A stretch of DNA of 64,000 bases, taken from Nitrospira lenta. Lineage in GTDB: Bacteria; Nitrospirota; Nitrospiria; Nitrospirales; Nitrospiraceae. Both the position numbers and the translations under genes were made by a program. This document shows, in pieces, positions 26,901 to 33,754 of this stretch. Below the pieces are notes generated by a model that saw only the letters and a program-made list of their open reading frames with translations, searched no databases and had not been told where the DNA came from. The stretch is taken from the NCBI RefSeq assembly GCF_900403705.1, contig NZ_OUNR01000016.1, positions 360,751-424,750 of the forward strand, read 5' to 3'. Each line of letters opens with the position of its first letter. Within the stretch, counting starts at the first letter, position 1.

Positions 26901-27239
26901 GATGGCTTGCAGGCGCGAGAGACTGTGCTTGCGTCTGATGGGATCCGGCGCGGGGGCCGGAACGGGAACGAGGCCGGCTTGGATACAAGCCCAGAAGGCG
27001 ACGACCACTTCGAGTCCGGGGGGATACATCAGAAGCGCGCGCGTGCCCGGTTCAGCACGCCCCCCCAGAGCCTTTGCAAGAACGTTTACTTCGTCCGCGA
27101 GTTCAATCCACGTCAGCTGACGGTCTATCGCCGCGGTATCTTTGAGATACGCATAGGCCAATCCTCCGCCGACCTGCTCGCAGCGGTAGGCAAACAATTC
27201 GGCAAGAGTGTGGATTGAAATAGGTACTGATTCGCTCAT
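17931..27239 (-). CDS. FAAL-NRPS: FAAL-ACP-C-A-PCP-C-A-PCP-TE
   Basis: A 3102-aa synthetase. I chose ATG 27239 (MSESVPIS); a TTG 15 codons upstream is possible. Domains by approximate residue: fatty acyl-AMP ligase 1-570 (QYTSGSTATPRGVMISHRN, LPYFHDYGLVHGIL); ACP 605-680 (GLDSLG); C1 715-1140; A1 1165-1640 (IYTSGSTGRPKG); PCP1 1680-1750 (GGHSL); C2 1765-2210 (HHIVGDQ); A2 2230-2690 (LYTSGSTGQPKG); PCP2 2730-2800 (GGHSL); TE 2820-3085. Odd points: C1 has HRLVSDG instead of HHxxxDG, and TE has GGVCTGG with Cys as nucleophile. A2 code reads DILQLGMIWK (Gly-type); A1 reads DGTVVAEVWK, nearest to a Tyr-type code but uncertain. Predicted product: acyl-X-Gly, possibly cyclised. There is no E domain and no mbtH. 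Confidence 0.93.
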   Translation of the reverse strand: MSESVPISIHTLAELFAYRCEQVGGGLAYAYLKDTAAIDRQLTWIELADEVNVLAKALGGRAEPGTRALLMYPPGLEVVVAFWACIQAGLVPVPAPAPDPIRRKHSLSRLQAILHDAQAALVLTTSGIQALCAEQSFVATDRQVQWLATDQPAGEAWPSLERRSPISDLAYLQYTSGSTATPRGVMISHRNVLAQCEAIRQIAGVNAESRSLCWLPYFHDYGLVHGILAPFYAGIPAFLLSPLTFLRRPLRWLEAIDRWDITHSGAPSFAYDACVKAYQKQPGWSGDLARWAVASCGAEPIHHRTINAFTQVFAPHGFKGNAFMPAYGLAEATLVVSSTSRSELPHMITVDSAALESHRVESRSSGQVGARELVGCGHPLPGSQVIIVEPGSGVECAAGQVGEIWVSSPSVALGYWRRDEATSEAFNAQVSGRPAEHFLRTGDLGFFSDGQIVITGRLKDLIILNGRNIYPQDLEAAVDGCHPMVRTGGCVAFSVEVDEVERLIMVLEVDRQQDLRADEVATAVRVILAERFEVPVWGIVLVRHGTTPKTSSGKVQRQACRKAYLENSLAVLSLQMLSTEEAVAGSESRSDGSQNVRDLLKSRDGLEEYVMRVFAEQSGLPVSRIKVGMPLVNIGLDSLGTSLVKNRLEQEFGVDLSFGQLFGQGTVRDLAAYLLTSLPESSSRIGASSRGLADEPRSDESGLLAESGDVGQYPLSSSQERLWFLEQVQPGSALNHISIGMRLSGRLDLPVFSASIQGLVQRHDILKMGFASVGELPYQANSTEAVAKITWASLCDIPPSNREMEIRRRIREEVLVPFDLGNPPLLRVLLLETGDGEHRCVLTVHRLVSDGWSLRLLCRELTEQYGAHVNGHGTVSSRSERSYLEFSQWQRNQSESERYVTQLGYWQRQLDHLPSVLDLPSDRPRPRVPLFQGGSRIRVLPGPMVADLEAFCSRQGATKFMAVYSALSAWLQRATRTADIVIGTVVANRRQARWQGVVGYCANTVALRMDLSAVETGAQLLRLARQTVCDAYDHQDVPFERVIGSLKGRRAADSPHVFNVMMVWEDDPLSELRLDGLSVRHIPIDDVAVELDLTLLVVNGVDGLELVMLYDRALFDGETVDRMLAQIEIILKGLIENPDSRLLDLPLLTHDEREQLLIEWNRGTVDVQQTTSIMPMIEACLKQAPERAAAVCGEETLSYRELVERVDRLARAVHDATGGSNARVGLCVDRSLSSLIGILGILKAGAAYVPLDASAPEQRQRLILKDAGVALLVTQRHLRATLPYGGGPVIELESLAGEGPYHGGQVAWPRQELDHAAYVIYTSGSTGRPKGVEITQGALLHSLLARLQYYKDPVERCLLTFPIAFDGSVTSIFWTLLHAGTLVIPTEDHYRDPEQLGALISRHQVSHIVLVPSLYEAMLRDVAIPSLRSLRVVVSAGESLPVSLVRRHYERLQEAALYNEYGPTEATVWSSVYRTTGTESGGRIPIGKPIAGAAIYLLDEGLSPVPVGVVGEIVIGGGSLARGYLNLPELTSIKFIANPFVPESRLYKTGDLGLIRQDGNIEYVGRADSQVKVRGYRIELGEIESALSGLPGVRAAAVVVRDDMTTGPSLIAFVTSDQAPGSASPYLHELLKRTLPSYMVPAAVFAIDGLPYLSNGKVDRQALQQYTLGGNRSETASVRARDPIEQGLLDIWRDVLGERTIDIHQNFFAMGGHSLLATQVISRIREVFRVELPLRSMFESPTIAGVAELIRVEQHRGNAPSPLPPIVPVSREGALPLSFSQQRMWFVQQLAPEATAYNLLFVSRHKGAMSVPVVRQVVNLLAQRHEAFRTTFAMTGAGLEQRIAPWEAPHLVEIDLRRIPTDQREGEARRIAEQEGARPFDLEKGPLARISLITLDQEDHLIVLNLHHIVGDQWSFGILGRDFSAYYNALCQGQPLPEMTLPIQYADYAVWQRRCMTEAVLAAQEQYWTNTLEQLPILHLPTDFPRPAVQTFEGGLCAVDIPDSVIQRLKQFSADQHVTPFMTLLACFQLLLSRYTGQVDLAVGCPIANRTHMLMEQLIGTFVNTLALRVDVSGNPTFAGLLERMKHAALGAFANQDYPFDKLVESLQIERDASMAPLVQVLFNMANAPISDIQLYGLEWAPFEVEPGSAQFDLSLSIELEVAKKAYFTFNSALFMRETIERFAGHYLALIESAMTNPQARVSDLKMLGEIERSRILYEWNRTAAEYPHTDCLPEHIEGRAEETPDAVAVSMDNRALTYRELNGMANQLARALRGMGVSPGVAVGVCLERSVDMVPVLLAVMKAGGCYVPLDPDYPRDRVRFMVEDSGAPLVITTTALSDRFSGQSCRVWCFDREGHVFSEGDEHNLPPLATGQDLAYILYTSGSTGQPKGVEIQHRSLMNFLWSMKRQPGCTRSDTVLSVTTLSFDIAGLELYLPLLVGGRVEIVSRAVATDGHKLRDTLARVQPTIMQATPATWRLLLEAGWAGSFSLTALCGGEALPQDLAVALRDRTKALWNMYGPTETTIWSTLDRISQDSSEITIGRPIANTDVYVLDPYLQPVPVGVAGEIYIGGDGVARGYHGRLDLTADRFIPHPFSLHPDARLYRTGDLGRYRPDGKIVHLGRIDHQVKIRGFRIELGEIEATLSRHAKIKQTVVTARDDQHGMKQLAAYLVLQEGQEAGAEELRSFLRAVLPEYMVPSFFVFLDAFPLTANKKIDVRALPQPELSGHIAGQPYVGPRNGMEVQLTALWQQVLGIQEIGIHDNFFDLGGHSLKAAQLFYQLELVFEKQLPLATLFQAPTIAELAAVLTKASWVPPWQSLVAIQPSGTGLPLFMVPGVGGNVLVFAKLARILGTEQPLYGLQARGLDGKEAPFTSVPEMASHYVQEVRRMHPDGPYLIGGVCTGGLIGYEMARQLIALGCQVTLFMMDTWHPDSYRRYRHRLLAKASMSMIVLGKIVGDIRSLSRLPMNEWWANIARKTHVALSLFSQSLTDHIQDRDFQVQRLTEATLLAVARYRVQPIAARVVNVVASNRHVDDVIPDTRHRWQELGTESSCTVHIPAEDSGRLFVSPFVEDLAGHLQSHLQKGLDRAAEVGMPARNNQSA

Positions 27240-27612
27240 GCACGCAAAGGGAACACCGGGAAATAATAAAGCCAAACGACCCAATAAATAGACTGATCCT
27301 ATGCCGGACCAGAAAGATCTCCTACCGTTACGGAAGGATAGTACGGGCCACTGTATTCTCGAAGAGATTTCCTATTCTGCGCACAAACCAGGCCAGCAGA
27401 ACTCCTCGCAACATCACAATTCAATGGAACAATTCATTCTACTCCGAGAACTGCGAGCCACCAGGATGTTTTCTCCGATGAATTCGTAGACGACTCGACC
27501 TCGATGAGAGAAAACTCATTGAAATATCATGTCTCCCACTGTAAGCTCCCCCCACAGCTTGGGCAGTCAGGAGTGCACGTCCTTCAGTGCTTCCCAATTC
27601 AGCAAGTTGCCA
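27240..27612. other. Intergenic region between NRPS operon and tRNA-Ser
   Basis: About 370 bases without a convincing gene. The NRPS-proximal part is AT-rich on the minus strand and probably holds the operon promoter, but I could not pair a good -35 with a -10. Short open frames on the plus strand have no ribosome-binding site or protein-like composition. The tRNA-proximal part holds the possible tRNA promoter listed separately. Confidence 0.5.
27519..27547 (+). promoter_or_regulatory. Possible tRNA-Ser promoter
   Basis: TTGAAA (27519-27524) and TAAGCT (27542-27547) are separated by 17 bases, about 65 bases before the mature tRNA 5' end. Matches are partial, so this is tentative. Confidence 0.3.
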
Positions 27613-27702
27613 GGAGAGGTGCCAGAGTGGCCGAATGGACTCGCCTCGAAAGCGGGCGTCCTCGCAAGGGGACCGTGGGTTCAAATCCCACCCTCTCCGC
27701 CA
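27613..27702 (+). tRNA. tRNA-Ser (anticodon CGA)
   Basis: A 90-base cloverleaf typical of the long-variable-arm serine tRNA. The acceptor arm GGAGAGG pairs with CCTCTCC. The anticodon loop reads CTCGAAA with anticodon CGA, decoding UCG. The variable arm is formed by GTCCTC/GGGGAC-like bases, and the T-loop is GGTTCAAATCC. The 3' CCA is encoded. It lies between the NRPS operon and the DUF2779 gene. Confidence 0.95.
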
Positions 27703-27771
27703 AACAGCACTCGCTCGATCCGGAATCATTCTTATGGTACGTGGCAATGAGATAAGTTCTGTGTGCGTTTC

Positions 27772-29304
27772 TTAAATCCTCGCCTGTCCCTTCGCCTTCT
27801 CCCCTAAGACCCGCCGTAATTCGACCATCGCCAGCGTGTCGCGCTTGCAGTAGGCCAACAGCGCCTCCTGAATCTTTGCCCGCTCGATCCAGTCCGTCTC
27901 AACGAACACCATCTTGTAGTATTCAGACGCAGCCTGCCCGCCTTCTCGGATAGTGAGATCGTCATACCGCAACGAGGGAACCAGTGCCGGCAGCACTTCT
28001 TTCAGCGAAAAGGAACCGCCGAACTCGGGATGATAATAATGTTCTTTGACAATCGGGTGCAGATCCCAAATCCGTTTCACCAATGCCTTGAGCGCGGTTC
28101 GTTGTTCAGGAAGAAACTCAGCCAGCTGCTCGATCACAGACTGTTCATACGAAGAGTAGACACAGATGCTCCCCTTGCTTCCCAGGGAATTCAGGAGAGA
28201 CTCGGCCAATGACTTGCGCGGATCGGTCCCTTCTGTGTGCAGAAACTCGTGATGCACAAGCTCGCCGGAATCCTGCTCGATGTGATTCGACCATTGCACC
28301 GGCAGCGCTTGATACGGACGAGTCCCGGCAAACCGCGGCACGGCCAGCATGACGGTTTCAAAATCAAGATGATGAACGGGAAGCCGTACGGTCTTGAGTG
28401 CGGCCTCCAATTTCTCGGACATCCACTCTACATTCTCTTTAACTTTCCGCTGAACCGCCGACAGCTTTGTGCCATCGGGAATCGCATCGATGGTCACGAT
28501 ACCCTGCTCAGCCAGTTGGCTGGCAATCTGCTTGGCGCCGGGCAGATGAAAGATCCACCGTGCAGGCTTCTGACTTGTGCAATGCGCCCAGAAAGGACAT
28601 TCATACGGCGTGAAACAATGGCGATCCGGGTCGATCACGGGAGCGGTCGATGCGAGTAACATCGCCTTCATCGCGCTTATCCGGTCCGGCACGGTCACCT
28701 GCCGTTCCAGCACAATTGAAGAAAGCTCCTCAATTGCAAACAGTTCGTTCAGATCAACCTCGCCGCCGGCATAGGTATAGGCGGTATTGATACGCATGAG
28801 ATGACAGCTGACGATGTTCAGCCCAGCCCCCACCAGCACATGGCGCTGCAGCGCCAGATCGTCCAGGTGCACATCCTTCACTTTGGTGGACGATTTCACC
28901 TCGATCAACCGCCACGCTGCCGGGGCTCCATCTTCTGTTCGTACCCGCTCCAGAATATCCACACGGACGAGCACGCCATCGGCCATCAACGCCGCTTCGA
29001 AAATCGCCGGCACGGACTCGTCGGCCATCAGCGTCGCGGTTTGAGCCAGCGCCGCCTCGGTCTTGCGATACCCGGCCGCCACCAGATGACCACCGGGAAA
29101 ACGGCGCCGGGCCAACTCACCGACGTCCGTCCCCATGTCCAGAATCGCCTGAGTCCCCGCATCAGGGAGCGTTGCAAGATAGGGCTGGTAGATGTCCAGA
29201 TACAGGCGCTTATGGCACTGGAGACCGGAGATATATTTGGACTTCGATAAACGAGGCGTTTTTCGAATCTCGTCTTGCGGAAGATCTATTATTTTTTCCA
29301 CCAT
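27772..29304 (-). CDS. DUF2779 protein: Cas4/RecB-like nuclease fused to RNase H-like domain
   Basis: A 510-aa protein. The N-terminus SKSKYISGLQCHKRLYL, a later WRLIEVKSSTKVKD and the cysteines in CFTPYECPFWAHC fit a Cas4-type PD-(D/E)XK nuclease with an Fe-S cluster. The C-terminal half (DUF2779) starts with HHLDFETVMLAVPRF, whose Asp-Phe-Glu resembles the first motif of DEDD 3'-5' exonucleases. No CRISPR array or cas genes are nearby. It sits 69 bases from the tRNA gene in the opposite orientation. A DNA repair or defence role is possible; none is established. Confidence 0.8.
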   Translation of the reverse strand: MVEKIIDLPQDEIRKTPRLSKSKYISGLQCHKRLYLDIYQPYLATLPDAGTQAILDMGTDVGELARRRFPGGHLVAAGYRKTEAALAQTATLMADESVPAIFEAALMADGVLVRVDILERVRTEDGAPAAWRLIEVKSSTKVKDVHLDDLALQRHVLVGAGLNIVSCHLMRINTAYTYAGGEVDLNELFAIEELSSIVLERQVTVPDRISAMKAMLLASTAPVIDPDRHCFTPYECPFWAHCTSQKPARWIFHLPGAKQIASQLAEQGIVTIDAIPDGTKLSAVQRKVKENVEWMSEKLEAALKTVRLPVHHLDFETVMLAVPRFAGTRPYQALPVQWSNHIEQDSGELVHHEFLHTEGTDPRKSLAESLLNSLGSKGSICVYSSYEQSVIEQLAEFLPEQRTALKALVKRIWDLHPIVKEHYYHPEFGGSFSLKEVLPALVPSLRYDDLTIREGGQAASEYYKMVFVETDWIERAKIQEALLAYCKRDTLAMVELRRVLGEKAKGQARI

Positions 29305-29376
29305 AGCCTGACCCTAACGAACGATGCCGCATTTGTCTAGCCGAGCATCGCCTCAGTTCTGCTAGGATAGGCGCAC

Positions 29377-30717
29377 ATGGCCTCCCGCATCGCAGACATC
29401 CGCAAATCCGTGCTTACCCTGGCCCTGCCGGTCACTGTCAGCAGTCTCCTTCAACGAACCGAAGGCATCGTCGCGGTCTTTTTGGTTGGGGGACTCGGCG
29501 TCATTCCCATTGCCGCCGTCGGCCTGGGACAGCTCCTGGCGTTCATCGCCACTACCCTGGTCTCAGGTCTCTCAGTAGGATCGAATGTCATCATCGCCCA
29601 GCTCTGGGGAGCCAAACGGCAACGGGATGCCGGAGAAGCCGCCCGGCACTTTCTCGGAATTTCCCTTGCCGTCTCGCTGGTGCTGGCGACGCTGGGCATG
29701 ACGCTGAATCACGTTGCGATGGACTTGCTGGGAGCTGAGCCCGGCGTCATTGCGCTCGCGATTCCCTATTCAACGATCATCTTTCTGGTGATTCCCTTCA
29801 CCGTGCTGCTTCAGGTTTTGTCCTCAATCCTACAGGGTACCGGTGATACACGCACGCCGATGTACGCCATGATCCTGGTGAACTTGCTGCACATCGGAAT
29901 TGCCTACCCCCTCGTCTATGGGTATTGGGGCCTGCCCGCACTGGGTGTCAAAGGAGCCGCGATTGCCGTGGGGATCGCCGAAGCCATCGGCGTGGCCTTT
30001 CTCTGGCGGCGCAGCCGTCCCATATTGCACTCGTCCACGCACATCCGGCTGGATCTCATTCGAACCATGTGGCATGTCGGTGCGCCGGTCTCAGGCGAGC
30101 GGATCGTGCAGCAGGCGGGCATCCTCATCTATACGAAACTCGTGCTCCTCTACGGCACCGTGTCTTACGCAGCCCATCAGGTGGGACTCTCCATCGAGTC
30201 GCTGTCGTTTTTGCCAGGCTATGGCTTTGCCATCGCCGCCGCGACGATGGTCGGCCAGAGCATCGGCGCCGGCAAATACACCAGAGCGAAGCTAGAGAAC
30301 TGGGAAGCCAACCGCCTCGCGATCGTCATCATGGCCAGCATGGGCGTCGTGTTTTTCTTTTTCCCCTATCTGCTCTTGCGCGCCTTTACCACCGATGACG
30401 CCGTCATCGAGCTCGGCACGGTGTTTCTCAAAATTGTCGCCGTCCTGCAGATCCCGCTCGCGCTCACGATGGTAATCGCGGGATCGCTGCGCGGAGCGGG
30501 AGATACCCGATTCATCATGGGTGCAACGATGGTGGGCATGTGGGGCGTGCGTGTGCCGATGGCGTTGATTGTCGCCCTCTGGCTGCACCTCTCGGTGTTC
30601 TATGTCTGGATGGCGATGATCGCGGACTGGACCGTGAGAATGGCGTTGCTGCTCTGGCGCTACCGATCGGAACGGTGGAAAACGATTCGCGTCATCAAAA
30701 CAGCGCGCACGGTATGA
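29377..30717 (+). CDS. MATE family efflux transporter
   Basis: A 446-aa integral membrane protein with about 12 hydrophobic helices. N-terminal SVLTLALPVTVSSLLQR and the repeat-start motif later (GAPVSGERIVQQAGI) fit the MATE/NorM family, which exports cationic compounds in exchange for Na+ or H+. AGGA precedes the ATG. It is divergent from the DUF2779 gene (72-base gap) and convergent with the next gene. The substrate is unknown. Confidence 0.9.
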   Translation: MASRIADIRKSVLTLALPVTVSSLLQRTEGIVAVFLVGGLGVIPIAAVGLGQLLAFIATTLVSGLSVGSNVIIAQLWGAKRQRDAGEAARHFLGISLAVSLVLATLGMTLNHVAMDLLGAEPGVIALAIPYSTIIFLVIPFTVLLQVLSSILQGTGDTRTPMYAMILVNLLHIGIAYPLVYGYWGLPALGVKGAAIAVGIAEAIGVAFLWRRSRPILHSSTHIRLDLIRTMWHVGAPVSGERIVQQAGILIYTKLVLLYGTVSYAAHQVGLSIESLSFLPGYGFAIAAATMVGQSIGAGKYTRAKLENWEANRLAIVIMASMGVVFFFFPYLLLRAFTTDDAVIELGTVFLKIVAVLQIPLALTMVIAGSLRGAGDTRFIMGATMVGMWGVRVPMALIVALWLHLSVFYVWMAMIADWTVRMALLLWRYRSERWKTIRVIKTARTV

Positions 30718-30742
30718 GCTGAATACTTTCCCATACCCTCAC

Positions 30743-32095
30743 CTAACACTGCGTTCGTTCCTCAGCTGGCGGCCTCGTATCCTTCCCGTTCCCGACGCGC
30801 ACCTCGATCCGACCCACGCCTTTCACGTTGGCGCAGAGGTCGTCGAGTCCCGGCGTAATCAAGCGATAGGGTCCACCCTTTCCATCGGGTAGCGGCTCGC
30901 CGTTGAGTTCATAGAGCAGGAGGCCGAAATCCCTCGCCTGCTGCAGCGTGAGCGTGGCGGCATACTTGCCGTCGAGCGAATGAAACGTCACATGATCGGC
31001 CTCGATCGCCAGCGCCGGTACATCGAGCAAGCCCTTCACCTTGATCGCCCGCCCCTGCATTCCCGGCATGACGGTACTAACGTCCTCGACATGATGCTCC
31101 GCCGGAAGTTGCCGGAGGGTCGCACGATCAAGTGAAACCGCCTGCACCACCGCCCCATCGATTCGCACGACTCCTGCCCCCTTCTTGTCCTGCTCGGTAA
31201 TCGTCTTAATCATCGCCGTCATCGCCTCATTCACGGGAGTCGGAATACCCAACTCGCGTCCTTTCTGAACAATGTAGCCGTTCAAATACCCAATTTCCGT
31301 CTGCCGGCCCGCCTTCCAATCATCGTACATCGACGTATGGATATCCCGAATCTCCTGCGTCGCCTTGACGACCCGCTCCGCCATATCCGCCGGAAGCGGC
31401 ACCTTAACCGCCGCCGAGACCGCTGCGACTTCATCGACGATCTGATGAATCACCCGCATCATCTCCGGGTGATCCAACGCCTTGGCCACCTTGTCGTCGA
31501 TCAAGACGGTGATCGGATTGAAGACACAGTTCCAACACATCTTCTCCCACTTACTCCGGCGGATATCTTTCGAGAGATGGCAGGGAATACCAGCCGCCGT
31601 GAACAGATCCTTGATCTTGAGCAGGCGATCACTCTCATGCCCCATCAATTCGCCGATCGCCACCGCTCCTTTTTTATAGTGGTCGATCACCCCAGGCGCG
31701 GCAATTTTCGAATAGATGAACGCCACACCGCCAACGACACAGTCCCGTGTGGTGCGTGCGATAATCCGGTCTTCGGTATCGATGCCGTTTTGCAAGGTAA
31801 GGATGACAGTTTTATCCGTGAGTACCGGCTCGATCTGCATCATAACCTCGTCGAGGTCGAACGCCTTCACGCCCAGAATAATCAGATCCGGTTTCGGCAG
31901 ATCCCGGACATCCGATGCCGCCTGCGGGCGAACGGTGAACGTCCCGCTCGCACTGCGAATCGTCAATCCGTCCTGCTTCACCGCCGCCAGCGTCTTGGGC
32001 CTGAGCAGAAACGACACATTCGGATTGTTTTTGGCGAGATGCGCGCCGAAAAACCCGCCCACAGACCCGGCCCCGACCATCAGAATATTCTTCAT
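30743..32095 (-). CDS. Ketopantoate-reductase-like protein fused to a molybdopterin-domain-like C-terminus
   Basis: A 450-aa protein from ATG 32095, preceded by GGGAG. Residues 1-315 match 2-dehydropantoate 2-reductase (PanE/ApbA): the Rossmann motif ILMVGAGSVGGFFGAHL, LQNGID (Asn103), SKWEKMCWN (Lys182) and a conserved Glu267. PanE is about 300 aa, so about 135 residues are extra. Residues 350-445 (TFHSLDGKYAATLTLQQARD, LLYELNGEPLP, GPYRLITPG) resemble the oxidoreductase molybdopterin-binding (sulfite oxidase) fold without an obvious cofactor Cys in that core. The role of the fusion is unknown; the true substrate may not be ketopantoate. Confidence 0.83.
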   Translation of the reverse strand: MKNILMVGAGSVGGFFGAHLAKNNPNVSFLLRPKTLAAVKQDGLTIRSASGTFTVRPQAASDVRDLPKPDLIILGVKAFDLDEVMMQIEPVLTDKTVILTLQNGIDTEDRIIARTTRDCVVGGVAFIYSKIAAPGVIDHYKKGAVAIGELMGHESDRLLKIKDLFTAAGIPCHLSKDIRRSKWEKMCWNCVFNPITVLIDDKVAKALDHPEMMRVIHQIVDEVAAVSAAVKVPLPADMAERVVKATQEIRDIHTSMYDDWKAGRQTEIGYLNGYIVQKGRELGIPTPVNEAMTAMIKTITEQDKKGAGVVRIDGAVVQAVSLDRATLRQLPAEHHVEDVSTVMPGMQGRAIKVKGLLDVPALAIEADHVTFHSLDGKYAATLTLQQARDFGLLLYELNGEPLPDGKGGPYRLITPGLDDLCANVKGVGRIEVRVGNGKDTRPPAEERTQC

Positions 32096-32161
32096 GATCA
32101 CTCCCTTATTTACGACGGCCGTACTATAGCAGGCCGCCGAACTAGGATAAAATACCTTGCC

Positions 32162-32896
32162 ATGAGCCAGCACCTTTTGCATGAAGCGCATACTCGCATA
32201 GTCTCAGCCCAAGCCATCACCATCTTGACCGGCGCCGGCATCTCTGCGGACAGTGGCGTCCCGACATTTCGTGGGGCCGATGGGCTATGGCGTAATTTTC
32301 GAGCGGAAGAACTGGCGACCCCGGAGGCATTTGAGCAGGACCCTCTATTGGTCTGGGAATGGTACAACTGGCGACGAGAACTTATTGTCACGAAACAGCC
32401 TAACGACGCCCATCACGCTGTCGCAGCATTGGAGTCGCGCGTCAACGATTTCTGGCTCATCACACAAAACGTGGACGGACTACACCGCACGGCCGGCTCT
32501 ACCAAGCTGTCGGAGATTCACGGCAACATCTGGATGGTGCGCTGCATGGCATGCGGCGCCGTTACGGAAAACCACCAGGTTCCGCTGCCGCTCCTGCCCC
32601 ATTGCGGACAGTGCGGAGGGCTGTTGCGTCCTCATATCGTCTGGTTCGGTGAATCCTTACAGGAGGAGGATCTTGCCCGCTGCGCAAAACAGTTGCAGAT
32701 CTGTGACGTACTGCTCGTGATCGGCACCTCCGGCGTGGTATATCCGGCGGCGGGGTTTGCTTCGATCGCGAAAGAGGCCGGTGCCTATGTGATTGAAGTG
32801 AATCTCGATCCGACGCCGCAATCCGATCTCGTCGACATCGCACTGCACGGACGCGCAAAGGAACTCGTACCGCTTTTGTTACAGGCGAGTGAGTAA
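32162..32896 (+). CDS. cobB: Sirtuin NAD-dependent protein deacylase
   Basis: A 244-aa Sir2 protein: ILTGAGISADSGVPTFRG binds NAD, TQNVDGLH and the following HG hold the catalytic His, and two cysteine pairs (CMAC, CGQC) bind zinc. WYNWRRELI has the Tyr-x-x-Arg pair that in SIRT5 and E. coli CobB recognises succinyl or malonyl lysine. I start at ATG 32162; the frame is open far upstream but that stretch lies opposite the neighbouring gene. Its 3' end overlaps the convergent HAD gene by 18 bases. Confidence 0.92.
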   Translation: MSQHLLHEAHTRIVSAQAITILTGAGISADSGVPTFRGADGLWRNFRAEELATPEAFEQDPLLVWEWYNWRRELIVTKQPNDAHHAVAALESRVNDFWLITQNVDGLHRTAGSTKLSEIHGNIWMVRCMACGAVTENHQVPLPLLPHCGQCGGLLRPHIVWFGESLQEEDLARCAKQLQICDVLLVIGTSGVVYPAAGFASIAKEAGAYVIEVNLDPTPQSDLVDIALHGRAKELVPLLLQASE

Positions 32897-33595
32897 CGGT
32901 TGGAGTTGTTCAAGAGACCGGATGCGATGAATCCCCGGCGCGACCTCTGCCTCTGACCGGTCGATCAGTACACTCGTGAGTCCAGCCTTCGTCGCGCCTT
33001 CCACATCTTCTTTCAAACTGTCCCCGACATGTACCGCATCTCCGGGATCGACGGCATGCTTCTCCAGGGCAAGGTTGAATATTTTCGGAGCAGGTTTCGC
33101 CGCCTGAGACAAACTGGAAATCGTGATCGTGTCGAAAAACTGTTCAATACCCAGCCCCCGCAACACCGGAAAGAGTCGCGAGTCGAAGTTTGAGATAATC
33201 CCCAATTCCAATCCTTGTGCCTTGAGCTGACGCAGCACCACTTCGGTCTCGGGGTAAAGCTTCCAGGTTTTCGGATCTCCGAATACTTGAAAGACTTCCT
33301 CGAAGAATTCGTCAAACCCTTCGAACATTCCCACTCGATAAAACACATTATGGACGATATCAAACCACCAGAGCCGCTCACTTTGCTTCAAGGCAGCCGG
33401 CTCCGTCGGGGCAAAGACCGGCGGCGAAGCATCCTTGAAGGCCCGGCTGAAGGCCTGCGTGATGGACGCCAGCGAGGTCGGGGTCTGCCGAAACCCGTGG
33501 CGCACGGCATACTGCAAATAGATCTCGGCGACCGATCCATTGATGTGAAACAATGTCTGTGCTGCATCAAAAAAAATGACTTGGTACGAGGCCAT
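32879..33595 (-). CDS. HAD-superfamily hydrolase
   Basis: A 238-aa HAD hydrolase of subfamily IA. Motif I is FFDAAQTLF, where the second catalytic Asp position is occupied by Ala. Motif II is in GIISNFDSRL, motif III is the Lys in AAKPAPKIFN, and motif IV is VHVGDSLKEDVEGA. The cap is helical, as in HDHD3/REG-2-like enzymes. I chose ATG 33595 with GGGGAG nine bases upstream; ATG 33604 lies directly against that purine run. Missing motif I second Asp may lower phosphatase activity. The substrate is unknown. Confidence 0.83.
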   Translation of the reverse strand: MASYQVIFFDAAQTLFHINGSVAEIYLQYAVRHGFRQTPTSLASITQAFSRAFKDASPPVFAPTEPAALKQSERLWWFDIVHNVFYRVGMFEGFDEFFEEVFQVFGDPKTWKLYPETEVVLRQLKAQGLELGIISNFDSRLFPVLRGLGIEQFFDTITISSLSQAAKPAPKIFNLALEKHAVDPGDAVHVGDSLKEDVEGATKAGLTSVLIDRSEAEVAPGIHRIRSLEQLQPLLTRL

Positions 33596-33695
33596 CACAA
33601 CCATCTCCCCTCAATGCCATCACACATCAGAAAGCGTGCGGGATTGTAAGGCGCTGATAACGCAGAGTCAAAACCGAGCACTATCCTGCGTTTTC

Positions 33696-33724
33696 TTGAC
33701 AAAGAATACCCCCGCTGCTAGCTT
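33696..33724 (+). promoter_or_regulatory. Possible sigma-70-like promoter
   Basis: A perfect TTGACA -35 (33696-33701) is followed after 17 bases by TAGCTT (33719-33724), upstream of the receiver-domain gene. The -10 is weak; CATAAT lies seven bases further on. Confidence 0.35.
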
Positions 33725-33754
33725 CATAATACTTCAATACAATTGGAGAGTTAC

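Noticed and set aside
31337..32161. Upstream extension of the sirtuin frame
   Set aside because: Lies antisense to the PanE-like gene; the sirtuin domain begins right after ATG 32162.
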